Positions 6,117-13,506 of a stretch of 15,649 nt of DNA are shown here, in pieces. The notes under the pieces were generated by a model, which searched no databases, had not been told where the DNA came from, and saw only the letters and a list, made by a program, of their open reading frames with translations. This DNA is from Microbacterium sp. (GTDB lineage Bacteria > Actinomycetota > Actinomycetes > Actinomycetales > Microbacteriaceae): the NCBI GenBank assembly GCA_003524435.1, contig DQHP01000171.1:1-15649 (forward strand), given 5' to 3'. Both the position numbers and the translations under genes were made by a program. The stretch's first letter is position 1. Each line of letters begins with the position of its first letter.

Positions 6117-7153
6117 TGAACTCACCACTGGCGAAAACCGCACATACGCTGACATCGAAGCGCGGTTCGTGGCTCGTCCTCGGCGGGATCGTCGTGCTCG
6201 TCGCTCTGCTCTTCGGACTTCTGTCCGGGGCAGGGGAGGACCGGCCCACGGAAACCGCGCCGGCCGACTCCGAATCGACTCAGGCACAGACAATCCTCGA
6301 CAAATTCCCCGAGGCGGACAAACAGTCCGTCATGGTCGTGGCGTCGAACGAGGACGGATCCGAGCTCTCCGCCGACGACCAGGCCGAGCTGGAGAAGCTC
6401 GGCGGCTCGCTCGGCGATTCCGGCGGCGATGAATCCACTGCGGCCGTGACCGGGCCGATCCTCAGCGACGACAGACAGGCCGCGCTGCTCATGGTGCCCA
6501 TCACGGTGGGCCTGACGAACTCCGACACCGCCGAGACCGTCGACGATCTGCGCACCGCCATCGCCGATGACCCGACCGCCCAGTCGCTCACCGGCGACGG
6601 CATGTCTCTGCTGGTCACCGGCGGTCCCGCGATCGGCGCCGATATCGCCTCGGCGTTCAACGGTGCGGACTTCACGCTGCTCATCGTCACCATCGTCATC
6701 GTCGCCGCTCTCATCACCGTGTTGATCCTCTGGGGTAAGCCCCGAATGTCACAGCGGGTGAAGCGTCGCGGCGTTGATCTGCTCGGCGACCGTGATGACC
6801 GCAGCGCGGCGCAGCTTCGCGCGGACGCGGAACGCAGCGCGCGTGAAGGTGACTGGGACACCGCGACGGTCCTGCGATTTCGTGCCCTCGCGCGCAGTCT
6901 GCTGGAGCGCGACATCATCGACCCAGCGCCGGGTGCGACCGCTCAGGCGATTGCCCGAGAAGCCGCGCGCGCGTTCTCCGCTCACAATGTTGCCCTCACT
7001 GCTGCTGCCAGCGCCTTCGATGACGTGCGCTATCTTCGCCAACCAGCATCTGAAGAGACGTATCGGGCACTCGCCGAAACGGACGATCTTCTTGCCGCCA
7101 CTTCGTCCCCGCACGCTGAGACAAACGCTCAGCAAGAGGCGGTTCCCGCGTGA
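6116..7153 (+). CDS. Chimeric ORF: MMPL exporter N-terminus fused to DUF4129 C-terminus
   Basis: 345 residues in one open frame made of two unrelated families. Residues 1-~190 match the start of an MMPL/RND exporter: cytosolic N-terminus, first helix (~18-38), the extracytoplasmic domain, and the VTGGPAIGADIASAFNGADFTLLIVTIVIV stretch that leads into the second helix. MMPL proteins normally run on for 500 or more residues with ten further helices; all are missing. From about residue 200 (LILWGKPRMSQRVKRRG) the sequence is a DUF4129 protein, with RSAAQLRADAERSAREGDW, FRALARSLLERDIIDP and SAFDDVRYLRQPASEETYRAL. That family usually begins with its own ~90-residue region and one helix, lost here. 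The junction falls in a transmembrane helix. The stop overlaps the DUF4350 start (GTGA), which is native DUF4129-operon organisation. The product might still insert in the membrane with the DUF4129 domain inside; function is unknown. Confidence 0.8.
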   Translation: MNSPLAKTAHTLTSKRGSWLVLGGIVVLVALLFGLLSGAGEDRPTETAPADSESTQAQTILDKFPEADKQSVMVVASNEDGSELSADDQAELEKLGGSLGDSGGDESTAAVTGPILSDDRQAALLMVPITVGLTNSDTAETVDDLRTAIADDPTAQSLTGDGMSLLVTGGPAIGADIASAFNGADFTLLIVTIVIVAALITVLILWGKPRMSQRVKRRGVDLLGDRDDRSAAQLRADAERSAREGDWDTATVLRFRALARSLLERDIIDPAPGATAQAIAREAARAFSAHNVALTAAASAFDDVRYLRQPASEETYRALAETDDLLAATSSPHAETNAQQEAVPA

Positions 7154-8361
7154 CGCTCCTCGCAGAGCCGGATGCCGCGGCACCCGCCATTTCACCCAGC
7201 ACTGCTGTCCGACAAAAAGGCCGGCTACGCTCCGCGCTGAGCTGGCTGGTGATCGCTGCCCTGGTGATCGCGTTCTCGCTCGTGATCGGCACGATCTCTG
7301 TTTCTGCACCCGATACCCAGGGATCGCTTAATCCTGACAGCGCGAAAGAAACGGGAGCGGCCGCACTGGCGGAGCTCCTGCGCGATCAGGGCATCGACAT
7401 CACAATCGCCCACACCCGCGCCGAAGCCATCGCCGCAATCGATGACGACACCACTCTCGCGATGACTGACCCCTTCGCGCTGAGCGATGAGGGTGTCGAA
7501 GAGCTCATTGCCCCCGCCGACCACGTGGTGTTTCTCTCCAGCGCGAGCCGTCTGCTCCGGCTGCTGGATATCGGAGAGAACGCGTCCATGCCATCCGCCG
7601 AGCAGTTCACTGCAGATTGCACCATTCCTGAGTTGGCCAACGTCGGATCGGTGCGCCCCGACCGCTTCTTCACCCCTGCCAGTGGCGTGACCGGGTGTTA
7701 CCAGGCTGACGAGGGCGATGCCGCGCTCCTCGTCGATGATCGTGGTGACGGCCGCACCGTATTCATCGAAGCCGGCACACTGCTGAGCAATGAACACCTG
7801 GCAGACGACGGCAATGCCGCACTCGGCCTCGCACTGCTGGGCCAGAACGAGCGCCTTGTCTGGTATGTGCCCTCCTATGCTGACACCGACATCGAGGCGA
7901 CCAACACCACTGAAACCCTCGCAACTCTGACCCCGGAGTGGGTCACGCCCGCGATCCTGCTGCTGCTTCTGGCGGGAATTGTCGTGGGCATCTCTCGCGG
8001 ACAACGATTCGGACCGCTCGTCGCCGAGACGCTGCCCGTCACTGTGCGCGCTTCCGAGACGATGCTCGGTCGTGCAAAGCTCACGGCAAAGGCCGCGGAT
8101 GCTGCGCACGCTGCCGCTGCGCTGCGTGAAGGGTCACTGAGACGCCTCGCGAAGCGGCTGAGCCTCGCGGCACGCTCTACGCCCACCGATGTCGCCGACG
8201 CGGCCGCAGACCGGCTGCGCATCCCGCGCGGCTCTCTTCATCAACTGCTCACGGGTCCGCTGCCCGAGACAGACGCCGAACTGATCGAAACCGCACGTCA
8301 GCTTTCGGAGCTCGAATCGGCAGTTGATACTGCCGTGCACGTGGAAAGGAACACACCGTGA
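7150..8361 (+). CDS. DUF4350 domain membrane protein
   Basis: 403 residues. The first helix (~30-50) is followed by an extracytoplasmic DUF4350 domain (~55-245). It starts with the characteristic LNPDSAKETGAAALAELLRDQGI, resembles a GATase-like fold and has two cysteines (C157, C183) that could pair. A second helix lies at ~263-282, followed by the conserved RGQRFGPLVAETLPVTVRASET segment and a helical cytosolic tail of ~115 residues. The family travels with DUF4129, MoxR and DUF58 in many actinobacteria and is of unknown biochemical role, probably envelope-related. The GTG at 7150 overlaps the preceding stop by 4 nt. Its own stop overlaps the MoxR start in the same way, so the operon is translationally coupled. 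Confidence 0.85.
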   Translation: MTLLAEPDAAAPAISPSTAVRQKGRLRSALSWLVIAALVIAFSLVIGTISVSAPDTQGSLNPDSAKETGAAALAELLRDQGIDITIAHTRAEAIAAIDDDTTLAMTDPFALSDEGVEELIAPADHVVFLSSASRLLRLLDIGENASMPSAEQFTADCTIPELANVGSVRPDRFFTPASGVTGCYQADEGDAALLVDDRGDGRTVFIEAGTLLSNEHLADDGNAALGLALLGQNERLVWYVPSYADTDIEATNTTETLATLTPEWVTPAILLLLLAGIVVGISRGQRFGPLVAETLPVTVRASETMLGRAKLTAKAADAAHAAAALREGSLRRLAKRLSLAARSTPTDVADAAADRLRIPRGSLHQLLTGPLPETDAELIETARQLSELESAVDTAVHVERNTP

Positions 8362-9350
8362 CCGATACTTCCCCACCTCCCTCCTCCGATTTGAGGCAGT
8401 TCGACGAAGCACAGCTGCGCACGGCGATGCACCGTGTGCGCACCGAGGTCGACAAGGCCGTTATCGGTCAAGCTGGCACCATCACCGGCTTGCTGGTGTG
8501 CTTACTCTCTCGCGGACATGTGCTGCTCGAGGGCGTACCCGGCGTCGCCAAGACTCTCGTCGTGCGCTCTTTCGCGCGCGCGCTTGGCCTCGACACGAAG
8601 CGTGTGCAGTTCACACCTGACCTCATGCCAGGGGATGTAACTGGCTCGCTCGTCTATGACGCGCGCACCGGCGAGTTCGAGTTTCGACAGGGACCGGTCT
8701 TCACCAACATCCTGCTCGCGGATGAGATCAACCGCACACCTCCGAAGACCCAGGCCGCGCTCCTGGAGGCCATGGAAGAGCGTCAGGTCTCTGCCGACGG
8801 TACGAGCCGCGACCTGCCTGATCCTTTCCTCGTCGCCGCAACGCAGAACCCCATCGAGCACGAGGGCACGTACTCACTCCCAGAAGCACAGCTGGACCGC
8901 TTCCTCATGAAGCTCGTGGTGCAGATGCCCGAGCGCGATGCTGAGGTCACCGTGCTGCGACTGCACGCCAGCGGCTTCTCGCCGCGAGAGCTGACCGGTG
9001 TCGAAGCCGTCGTGACCGCCGAAGAGATCCGTGCTGCGCAGAATGCTGCGGCCCGTGTCCAGGTGACCGATGAAGTTCTTGGCTACGTCGTCGACCTCGC
9101 ACGCGCGACTCGCGAGTCGCCGTCCGTACAGCTCGGGGCGAGCCCCCGCGCGTCAACCGGCCTGCTCGCTGCCGCAAAGGCATGGGCATGGCTGAATGGC
9201 TCGACAGCGGTCACCCCGGATCACGTGCAGACGATGCTCGTACCAGTGTGGCGTCACCGCTTGCAGTTGCGACCGGATGCGGAGATGGAAGGCGTCTCAG
9301 CGGATGCCGTGCTCGCCTCAGTGATTCAGCAGACGCGGGTGCCGATCTAA
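8358..9350 (+). CDS. MoxR-type AAA+ ATPase
   Basis: 330-residue cytosolic ATPase. Visible are Walker A GVPGVAKT (59-66), Walker B ILLADEINR (118-126), the adjacent PPKTQAALLEAMEERQVS segment, sensor-1 region ATQNP (161-165), and the YSLPEAQLDRFLMKL segment (172-186) with the Arg-finger neighbourhood. All are standard for the MoxR subfamily. MoxR ATPases act as chaperone-like partners of von Willebrand-type proteins; here the partner is the DUF58 protein immediately downstream. The GTG start at 8358 follows AAAGGA and overlaps the DUF4350 stop by 4 nt. The length is typical. Confidence 0.94.
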   Translation: MTDTSPPPSSDLRQFDEAQLRTAMHRVRTEVDKAVIGQAGTITGLLVCLLSRGHVLLEGVPGVAKTLVVRSFARALGLDTKRVQFTPDLMPGDVTGSLVYDARTGEFEFRQGPVFTNILLADEINRTPPKTQAALLEAMEERQVSADGTSRDLPDPFLVAATQNPIEHEGTYSLPEAQLDRFLMKLVVQMPERDAEVTVLRLHASGFSPRELTGVEAVVTAEEIRAAQNAAARVQVTDEVLGYVVDLARATRESPSVQLGASPRASTGLLAAAKAWAWLNGSTAVTPDHVQTMLVPVWRHRLQLRPDAEMEGVSADAVLASVIQQTRVPI

Positions 9351-9351
9351 G

Positions 9352-10659
9352 GTGTTCGTTTCCGCTCGTCTCGCCCTGGCCATTGGCATCGGGGTCATTC
9401 CGCTCGTCGCGTTCACCGCGGCGGGTGCTCCGGTGTGGGCTGTGCTCGGCGGATGGCTGCTGCTGTGCATCATCCTGCTCGGGATCGATATCTTCTTAGC
9501 GGCGAGCGCCCGCGCAGTGACCATCTCACGTCGCGTGCCCAACCGTGCACGGATGGGTGAACCCGTCGAAGCGAGCATTGCCGTACACAACCACGGTGAA
9601 CGAACCCTCAATGCGCTGCTGCGTGACGCATGGCAGCCGACCGCAGGGGCGAATCCGGCCCGCCTGGCTGTGCAGGTTCCGCCCGGTGAGCGTCGCCGTG
9701 TGAGTGTGCCGTTACTCCCCCGCCGGCGCGGTGAGCTCTCCAGCGAGTTCGTCTTCCTGCGCTCTCGCGGACCGCTCGGCCTCGGAGGTCGCCAGGCTCG
9801 CCATGAGGTGCGCGGCGTAACGCGCGTGCTTCCCGCCTTCGCGTCGCGCAAACATCTGCCCTCGCGTCTGGCCCGGTTGCGTGAGCTTGATGGCAACACC
9901 AGTATCCAGGTGCGAGGTCAGGGCACTGAGTTTGATTCGCTGCGTGAATACGTGCGCGGCGATGATGTGCGCTCGATCGACTGGCGCGCCACAGCCAGGG
10001 CGGGCACGACGATGCTACGCACGTGGCGACCTGAACGTGATCGCCACGTGGTGATTCTCATTGACACCGGGCGCACCGCGGCCGCACGTGTCGGTGATGG
10101 AACCAGATTCGATGCTGCGCTCGAAGCGTCTCTGCTCCTCGCTGCCCTCGCCGCGCGCGCGGGCGACCATGTGCACCTGCTGCTCTACGACCGCGTCGTA
10201 CGTGCACGGGTCACCGGAGTCGATGGCGCCGCGCTGCTGCCTGCGATGACCGATGCCATGGCACCGGTGCACGCCCGTTTGGTTGACACGGACTGGTCGG
10301 GGGCATTCGCTTCGATCCGGACGCTCACCACGCGGCCGTCGCTGATCGTCGTGCTCACCGCACAGGATGCCGCAGAATCCGCCCGGAGCTTTCTCGGCGC
10401 CTTTCCCAACCCCTCCAGATCTACAACAGTGCTCGTGGGCTCGGTCACTGACGATGCAATCGGAGACCTCGCGACACAGCGCGGATCACGCGAAGAGATC
10501 TACCTCGCGGCAGCTGCCGAGCGCACCCTGCGCGATGCAGAGAACGTCGCCGACGCGATTCGTCGTGCGGGCGGGGAGGCCATTACGGCAGACCCCGAAG
10601 ACCTTCCGCCGCGCATCGCCGACCGCTATCTCGAGCTGAAGGCTGCAGGACGTCTATAA
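9352..10659 (+). CDS. DUF58 domain protein (vWA-like MoxR partner)
   Basis: 435 residues. Two N-terminal helices (~7-25, ~29-50) anchor an otherwise soluble protein. The DUF58 signature GTEFDSLREYVRGDDVRSIDW is at 191-211. It precedes a von Willebrand-like region whose metal-site strand reads VVILIDTGRTAAA (234-246), a degenerate DxSxS motif (D-T-G-R-T). The family pairs with MoxR ATPases in envelope-associated or maturation complexes; the client is unknown. The GTG at 9352 lies 1 nt after the MoxR stop without a clear ribosome-binding site, so translation probably restarts from MoxR. This is the last gene of the coupled DUF4129-DUF4350-MoxR-DUF58 set. A weak CGCT/AGCG stem followed by a pyrimidine-rich stretch (10674-10700) may end the transcript. 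Confidence 0.92.
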   Translation: MFVSARLALAIGIGVIPLVAFTAAGAPVWAVLGGWLLLCIILLGIDIFLAASARAVTISRRVPNRARMGEPVEASIAVHNHGERTLNALLRDAWQPTAGANPARLAVQVPPGERRRVSVPLLPRRRGELSSEFVFLRSRGPLGLGGRQARHEVRGVTRVLPAFASRKHLPSRLARLRELDGNTSIQVRGQGTEFDSLREYVRGDDVRSIDWRATARAGTTMLRTWRPERDRHVVILIDTGRTAAARVGDGTRFDAALEASLLLAALAARAGDHVHLLLYDRVVRARVTGVDGAALLPAMTDAMAPVHARLVDTDWSGAFASIRTLTTRPSLIVVLTAQDAAESARSFLGAFPNPSRSTTVLVGSVTDDAIGDLATQRGSREEIYLAAAAERTLRDAENVADAIRRAGGEAITADPEDLPPRIADRYLELKAAGRL

Positions 10660-10695
10660 CCCCACCCCACTTTCGCTAATCTGAGCGTTTCTCTT

Positions 10696-10724
10696 TTGTA
10701 AACGATTCAGAACAATGCGATAAT
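10696..10724 (+). promoter_or_regulatory. Promoter and AT-rich candidate operator of fur-katA
   Basis: TTGTAA (10696-10701) and GATAAT (10719-10724) are separated by an ideal 17 nt. Only 6 nt lie between the -10 box and the ATG, so the mRNA may be leaderless, although GGAGG is also present at 10725-10729. The region is markedly AT-rich for this window and contains the spaced palindrome TTGT-N12-ACAA (10696-10715), a plausible autoregulatory Fur-family site. Confidence 0.65.
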
Positions 10725-10730
10725 GGAGGC

Positions 10731-11180
10731 ATGACCACGACACCGACAGCGCCCGCGGCGCCTGAGCAGCTGCGTGCTGTCGGCCTTCGCGTCACGGTGC
10801 AGCGTGTCGCTGTACTCGAAGCGTTGAGCACTCATCCGCATGCCTCAGCCGAGGCTGTGCATGCGACACTGCCCGCACACCTCAGCGGTGTGGCGCTTCC
10901 CACTGTGCACGGGATCCTGAACGATCTCACCGGCGCTGGCATCGTTCGCCGCGTGAACCTGCCCGACGCGGGCAGCGCACTCTACGAAGTGCAGCATGAG
11001 ATGGACAACCACCACCACGTGCAGTGCATCCATTGCGGGCGAGTAGAAGACGTCGCCTGCGCCGTGGGCGCCGCACCCTGCCTACATCCCTCCCATGACC
11101 ATGGGATGCGCATCCTCGAAGCCTCTGTGACCTACCGAGCCATCTGCTCTGATTGCGAAAGGAAGATAGTGAATGACTGA
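10731..11180 (+). CDS. furA: Fur family transcriptional regulator of the catalase operon
   Basis: 149-residue cytosolic repressor. The N-terminal winged helix has the recognition-helix region LPTVHGILNDLTGAGIVRRVNLP (56-78); the usual Tyr of the TVY motif is His60. The C-terminal dimerisation domain carries HHHVQCIHCGRVEDV (94-108) and CSDCE (139-143). C99/C102 and C139/C142 form the structural zinc site seen in peroxide- or iron-sensing Fur proteins, and H94-H96 plus HPSHDHG supply regulatory metal ligands. It overlaps katA by 8 nt, the classic actinobacterial furA-catalase pairing, so its probable job is metal-dependent peroxide-responsive repression of itself and katA. Whether it senses peroxide or iron cannot be decided from sequence. 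Confidence 0.9.
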   Translation: MTTTPTAPAAPEQLRAVGLRVTVQRVAVLEALSTHPHASAEAVHATLPAHLSGVALPTVHGILNDLTGAGIVRRVNLPDAGSALYEVQHEMDNHHHVQCIHCGRVEDVACAVGAAPCLHPSHDHGMRILEASVTYRAICSDCERKIVND

Positions 11181-12672
11181 CAAGACTTTCACCACCACCC
11201 AAACCGGAACCCCCGTCGCCAGTGACTCTCAGTCGCTGACCACCGGTGCCGACGGCACCACTGCGCTGCATGACCGCTACCTGGTCGAAAAGCTCGCCTC
11301 GTTTAACCGTGAGCGTGTGCCGGAGCGCAACCCGCACGCCAAGGGCGGCGGCGCTTTCGGTGAGTTCGTCGTCACCGAAGATGTCTCGCAGTACACCCGC
11401 GCAGCAGTCTTCCAGCCGGGGGCGAAGAGCGAAACTCTCATCCGTTTCTCCTCCGTTGCCGGCGAGCAGGGCTCCCCTGACACCTGGCGCGACGTCCGTG
11501 GCTTCTCGCTGCGCTTCTACACGACCGAGGGCAACCTCGACATCGTCGGAAACAACACCCCGACGTTCTTCCTGCGCGACGGCATCAAGTTCCCCGACTT
11601 CATCCACTCGCAGAAGCGCCTGACCGGCTCTGGCCTGCGCGACGCCGACATGCAGTGGGACTTCTGGACCCTCTCCCCTGAGTCCGCTCACCAGGTCTCC
11701 TATGTCATGGGCGACCGTGGTCTGCCGCGCTCATGGCGCCACATGAACGGCTATGGCTCGCACACCTACCAGTGGGTCAACGCAGAAGGCGAGCGCTTCT
11801 GGGTGCAGTACCACTTCATGACGAAACAGGGCGTCGAGCCGATGTTCTCCGACGAAGCTGAGCGCATCGCCGGTGAAGACTCTGACTACTACCGCCGCGA
11901 CCTCTACGAGGCCATCGAGCGCGACGAGTTCCCGTCCTGGGACGTCTATGTGCAGGTCATGCCCTACGAAGAGGCAAAGACCTACCGCTTCAACCCGTTC
12001 GACCTCACCAAGATTTGGTCGAAGAAGGACTACCCGCGCATCAAGGTCGGCACGTTCACGCTGAACCGCAACCCGCGGAACTTCTTCGCTGAGATCGAGC
12101 AGGCGGCGTTCTCGCCCGGAAACCAGGTTCCTGGCACCGGCATCTCGCCCGACAAGATGCTCATGGCTCGCGTGTTCTCCTACCCGGACGCACAGCGCTA
12201 CCGCATCGGCACGAACTACAACCAGCTGCCGGTCAACCAGCCACACGCTGCCCACACGAGCAACTACATGCACGAGGGCAACATGCAGTACCACTACAAC
12301 ACCGCTGAGCACCGCGTGTACACGCCAAACTCGTACGGCGCAGCCGGTGGCCCCGAGGCCGACCCGCAGCGCGGTGTCGAGGCGAGCTGGGAGAACGACG
12401 GCTCGCTCGTGCGTTCTGCGGCAACGCTGCACTCCGAGGACGACGACTTCGGTCAGGCTCGCACGCTGGTCACCGAGGTCTTCAACGATGAGGAGCGCGA
12501 GCGCTTCATCGAGACCCTCGCTGGTCAGTACAACAGCCTGAGCGTCCCCGCTATCCAGGAGCGCTTCTTCTGGTACTGGGGCCAGGTCGACCAGGCAACA
12601 GCTGACAAGGTTCGTGAAGTGGCTGCCCGTCACGCCGGCGCTTCCGCAGAGCCGGTGGGTGTCGGCGAGTAA
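11173..12672 (+). CDS. katA: Monofunctional heme catalase, small-subunit type
   Basis: 499-residue cytosolic enzyme that dismutates hydrogen peroxide to water and oxygen. The distal His is H55 in ERNPHAKGGGAFGEF. The distal Asn lies in IVGNNTPTFF (N127/N128). The proximal heme ligand is Y337 in RVFSYPDAQRYR (333-344), which fits the RxFxYxDxxxxR signature. At ~500 residues without a C-terminal flavodoxin-like domain it belongs with small-subunit (probably clade 3) catalases. The ATG at 11173 is preceded by AAGGAAG within the end of fur, and the genes overlap by 8 nt, so synthesis is coupled to the regulator. A very stable hairpin follows 23 nt after the stop. Confidence 0.96.
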   Translation: MTDKTFTTTQTGTPVASDSQSLTTGADGTTALHDRYLVEKLASFNRERVPERNPHAKGGGAFGEFVVTEDVSQYTRAAVFQPGAKSETLIRFSSVAGEQGSPDTWRDVRGFSLRFYTTEGNLDIVGNNTPTFFLRDGIKFPDFIHSQKRLTGSGLRDADMQWDFWTLSPESAHQVSYVMGDRGLPRSWRHMNGYGSHTYQWVNAEGERFWVQYHFMTKQGVEPMFSDEAERIAGEDSDYYRRDLYEAIERDEFPSWDVYVQVMPYEEAKTYRFNPFDLTKIWSKKDYPRIKVGTFTLNRNPRNFFAEIEQAAFSPGNQVPGTGISPDKMLMARVFSYPDAQRYRIGTNYNQLPVNQPHAAHTSNYMHEGNMQYHYNTAEHRVYTPNSYGAAGGPEADPQRGVEASWENDGSLVRSAATLHSEDDDFGQARTLVTEVFNDEERERFIETLAGQYNSLSVPAIQERFFWYWGQVDQATADKVREVAARHAGASAEPVGVGE

Positions 12673-12695
12673 TCGCCTGATTACGTGATTCCCGC

Positions 12696-12727
12696 GCGGG
12701 GGCGGATGCTACGGCATCCGCCCCCGC
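12696..12727 (+). terminator. Perfect 14-bp stem-loop after katA
   Basis: GCGGGGGCGGATGC (12696-12709) pairs perfectly with GCATCCGCCCCCGC (12714-12727) around the tetraloop TACG. It lies 23 nt after the katA stop. No T-run follows. The aquaporin -10 box begins at the very next base. Confidence 0.85.
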
Positions 12728-12740
12728 TATGCTGTGGCCC
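12728..12740 (+). promoter_or_regulatory. Candidate -10 box of the aquaporin gene
   Basis: TATGCT (12728-12733) is followed by 7 nt and then ATG, the same layout and same hexamer as before pncA. The -35 position would fall inside the terminator stem and is not recognisable. No ribosome-binding site is seen, consistent with a leaderless transcript. Confidence 0.45.
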
Positions 12741-13505
12741 ATGAGTGAATCGCTTGCCGAAGCCACACCGCCGGTACCGTCATCCGGGTCCAGGCTCGTC
12801 GCCGAAGCACTCGGCACTTTTCTGCTGGTATTCGGTGGCGTCGGCACCGCACTGTTCGCCTCAACCCACTTCACTGACCCCGGTGCGAGTTCTGCCGTCT
12901 ACGTCGCGATCGCGCTGGCTTTTGGCCTCACCGTCGTGGTCGGCGTCTACGCGTTCGGCCCGATCTCAGGCGGCCACTTCAACCCCGCTGTCAGCGTGGG
13001 CCTCGCCGCCGCTGGCCGCCTGCCGTGGCGCGATGTGCCGGGCTACATCATCGCCCAGGTCGCCGGCGGGGTGATTGCCAGCACCGCACTCGTCCTGATC
13101 GGTCTCTTCGGCCCTGAAGGATGGCTCACCGGTGCCCAAGATGCCGGTTTCGCCAGCAACGGCTGGGGTGCTCATTCACCCGGCGGCTTCGGCATGTGGG
13201 CCGCTGTCATCATCGAGGTCATCCTGACCGCGATCTTCCTCTTCGTAATTCTGGGCACAACGCACAAGCTGCGTCCCACGCCCTTCGCAGGACTCGCGAT
13301 CGGTTTCACGCTGACGCTCATCCACCTCATCAGCATCCCCGTCGATAACACCTCGGTGAACCCGGCTCGCTCGATCGCCGCAGCAATCTATGGCGGTATC
13401 GGTCCGCTCTCTCAGCTGTGGGTGTTCCTGGTGTTCCCCGTCGTCGGCGCGCTCATCGCTGGCTACGCCTACCGGACACTTCTCGACGGGACGAAAACGT
13501 TCTGA
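12741..13505 (+). CDS. aqpZ: Aquaporin Z-type water channel
   Basis: 254-residue MIP-family channel with six membrane helices and both NPA half-helices: SGGHFNPAVS (N81-P-A83) and SVNPARS (N207-P-A209). Selectivity-filter residues match the water-selective AqpZ pattern: F61 (LAFGLTV), H195 (LIHLISIPV), T204 and R210. The channel should therefore pass water rather than glycerol, and possibly hydrogen peroxide. The ATG at 12741 is preferred; an in-frame ATG at 12729 would lie within the -10 box and adds only four residues. The gene follows the fur-katA terminator on the same strand. Its stop codon is separated by 1 nt from the stop of the convergent SpoIIM gene. Confidence 0.94.
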   Translation: MSESLAEATPPVPSSGSRLVAEALGTFLLVFGGVGTALFASTHFTDPGASSAVYVAIALAFGLTVVVGVYAFGPISGGHFNPAVSVGLAAAGRLPWRDVPGYIIAQVAGGVIASTALVLIGLFGPEGWLTGAQDAGFASNGWGAHSPGGFGMWAAVIIEVILTAIFLFVILGTTHKLRPTPFAGLAIGFTLTLIHLISIPVDNTSVNPARSIAAAIYGGIGPLSQLWVFLVFPVVGALIAGYAYRTLLDGTKTF

Positions 13506-13506
13506 G

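Noticed and set aside
11731..12633. 300-codon minus-strand open frame inside the catalase gene
   Set aside because: Shadow of katA; Val/Leu/Arg-rich with no motif.
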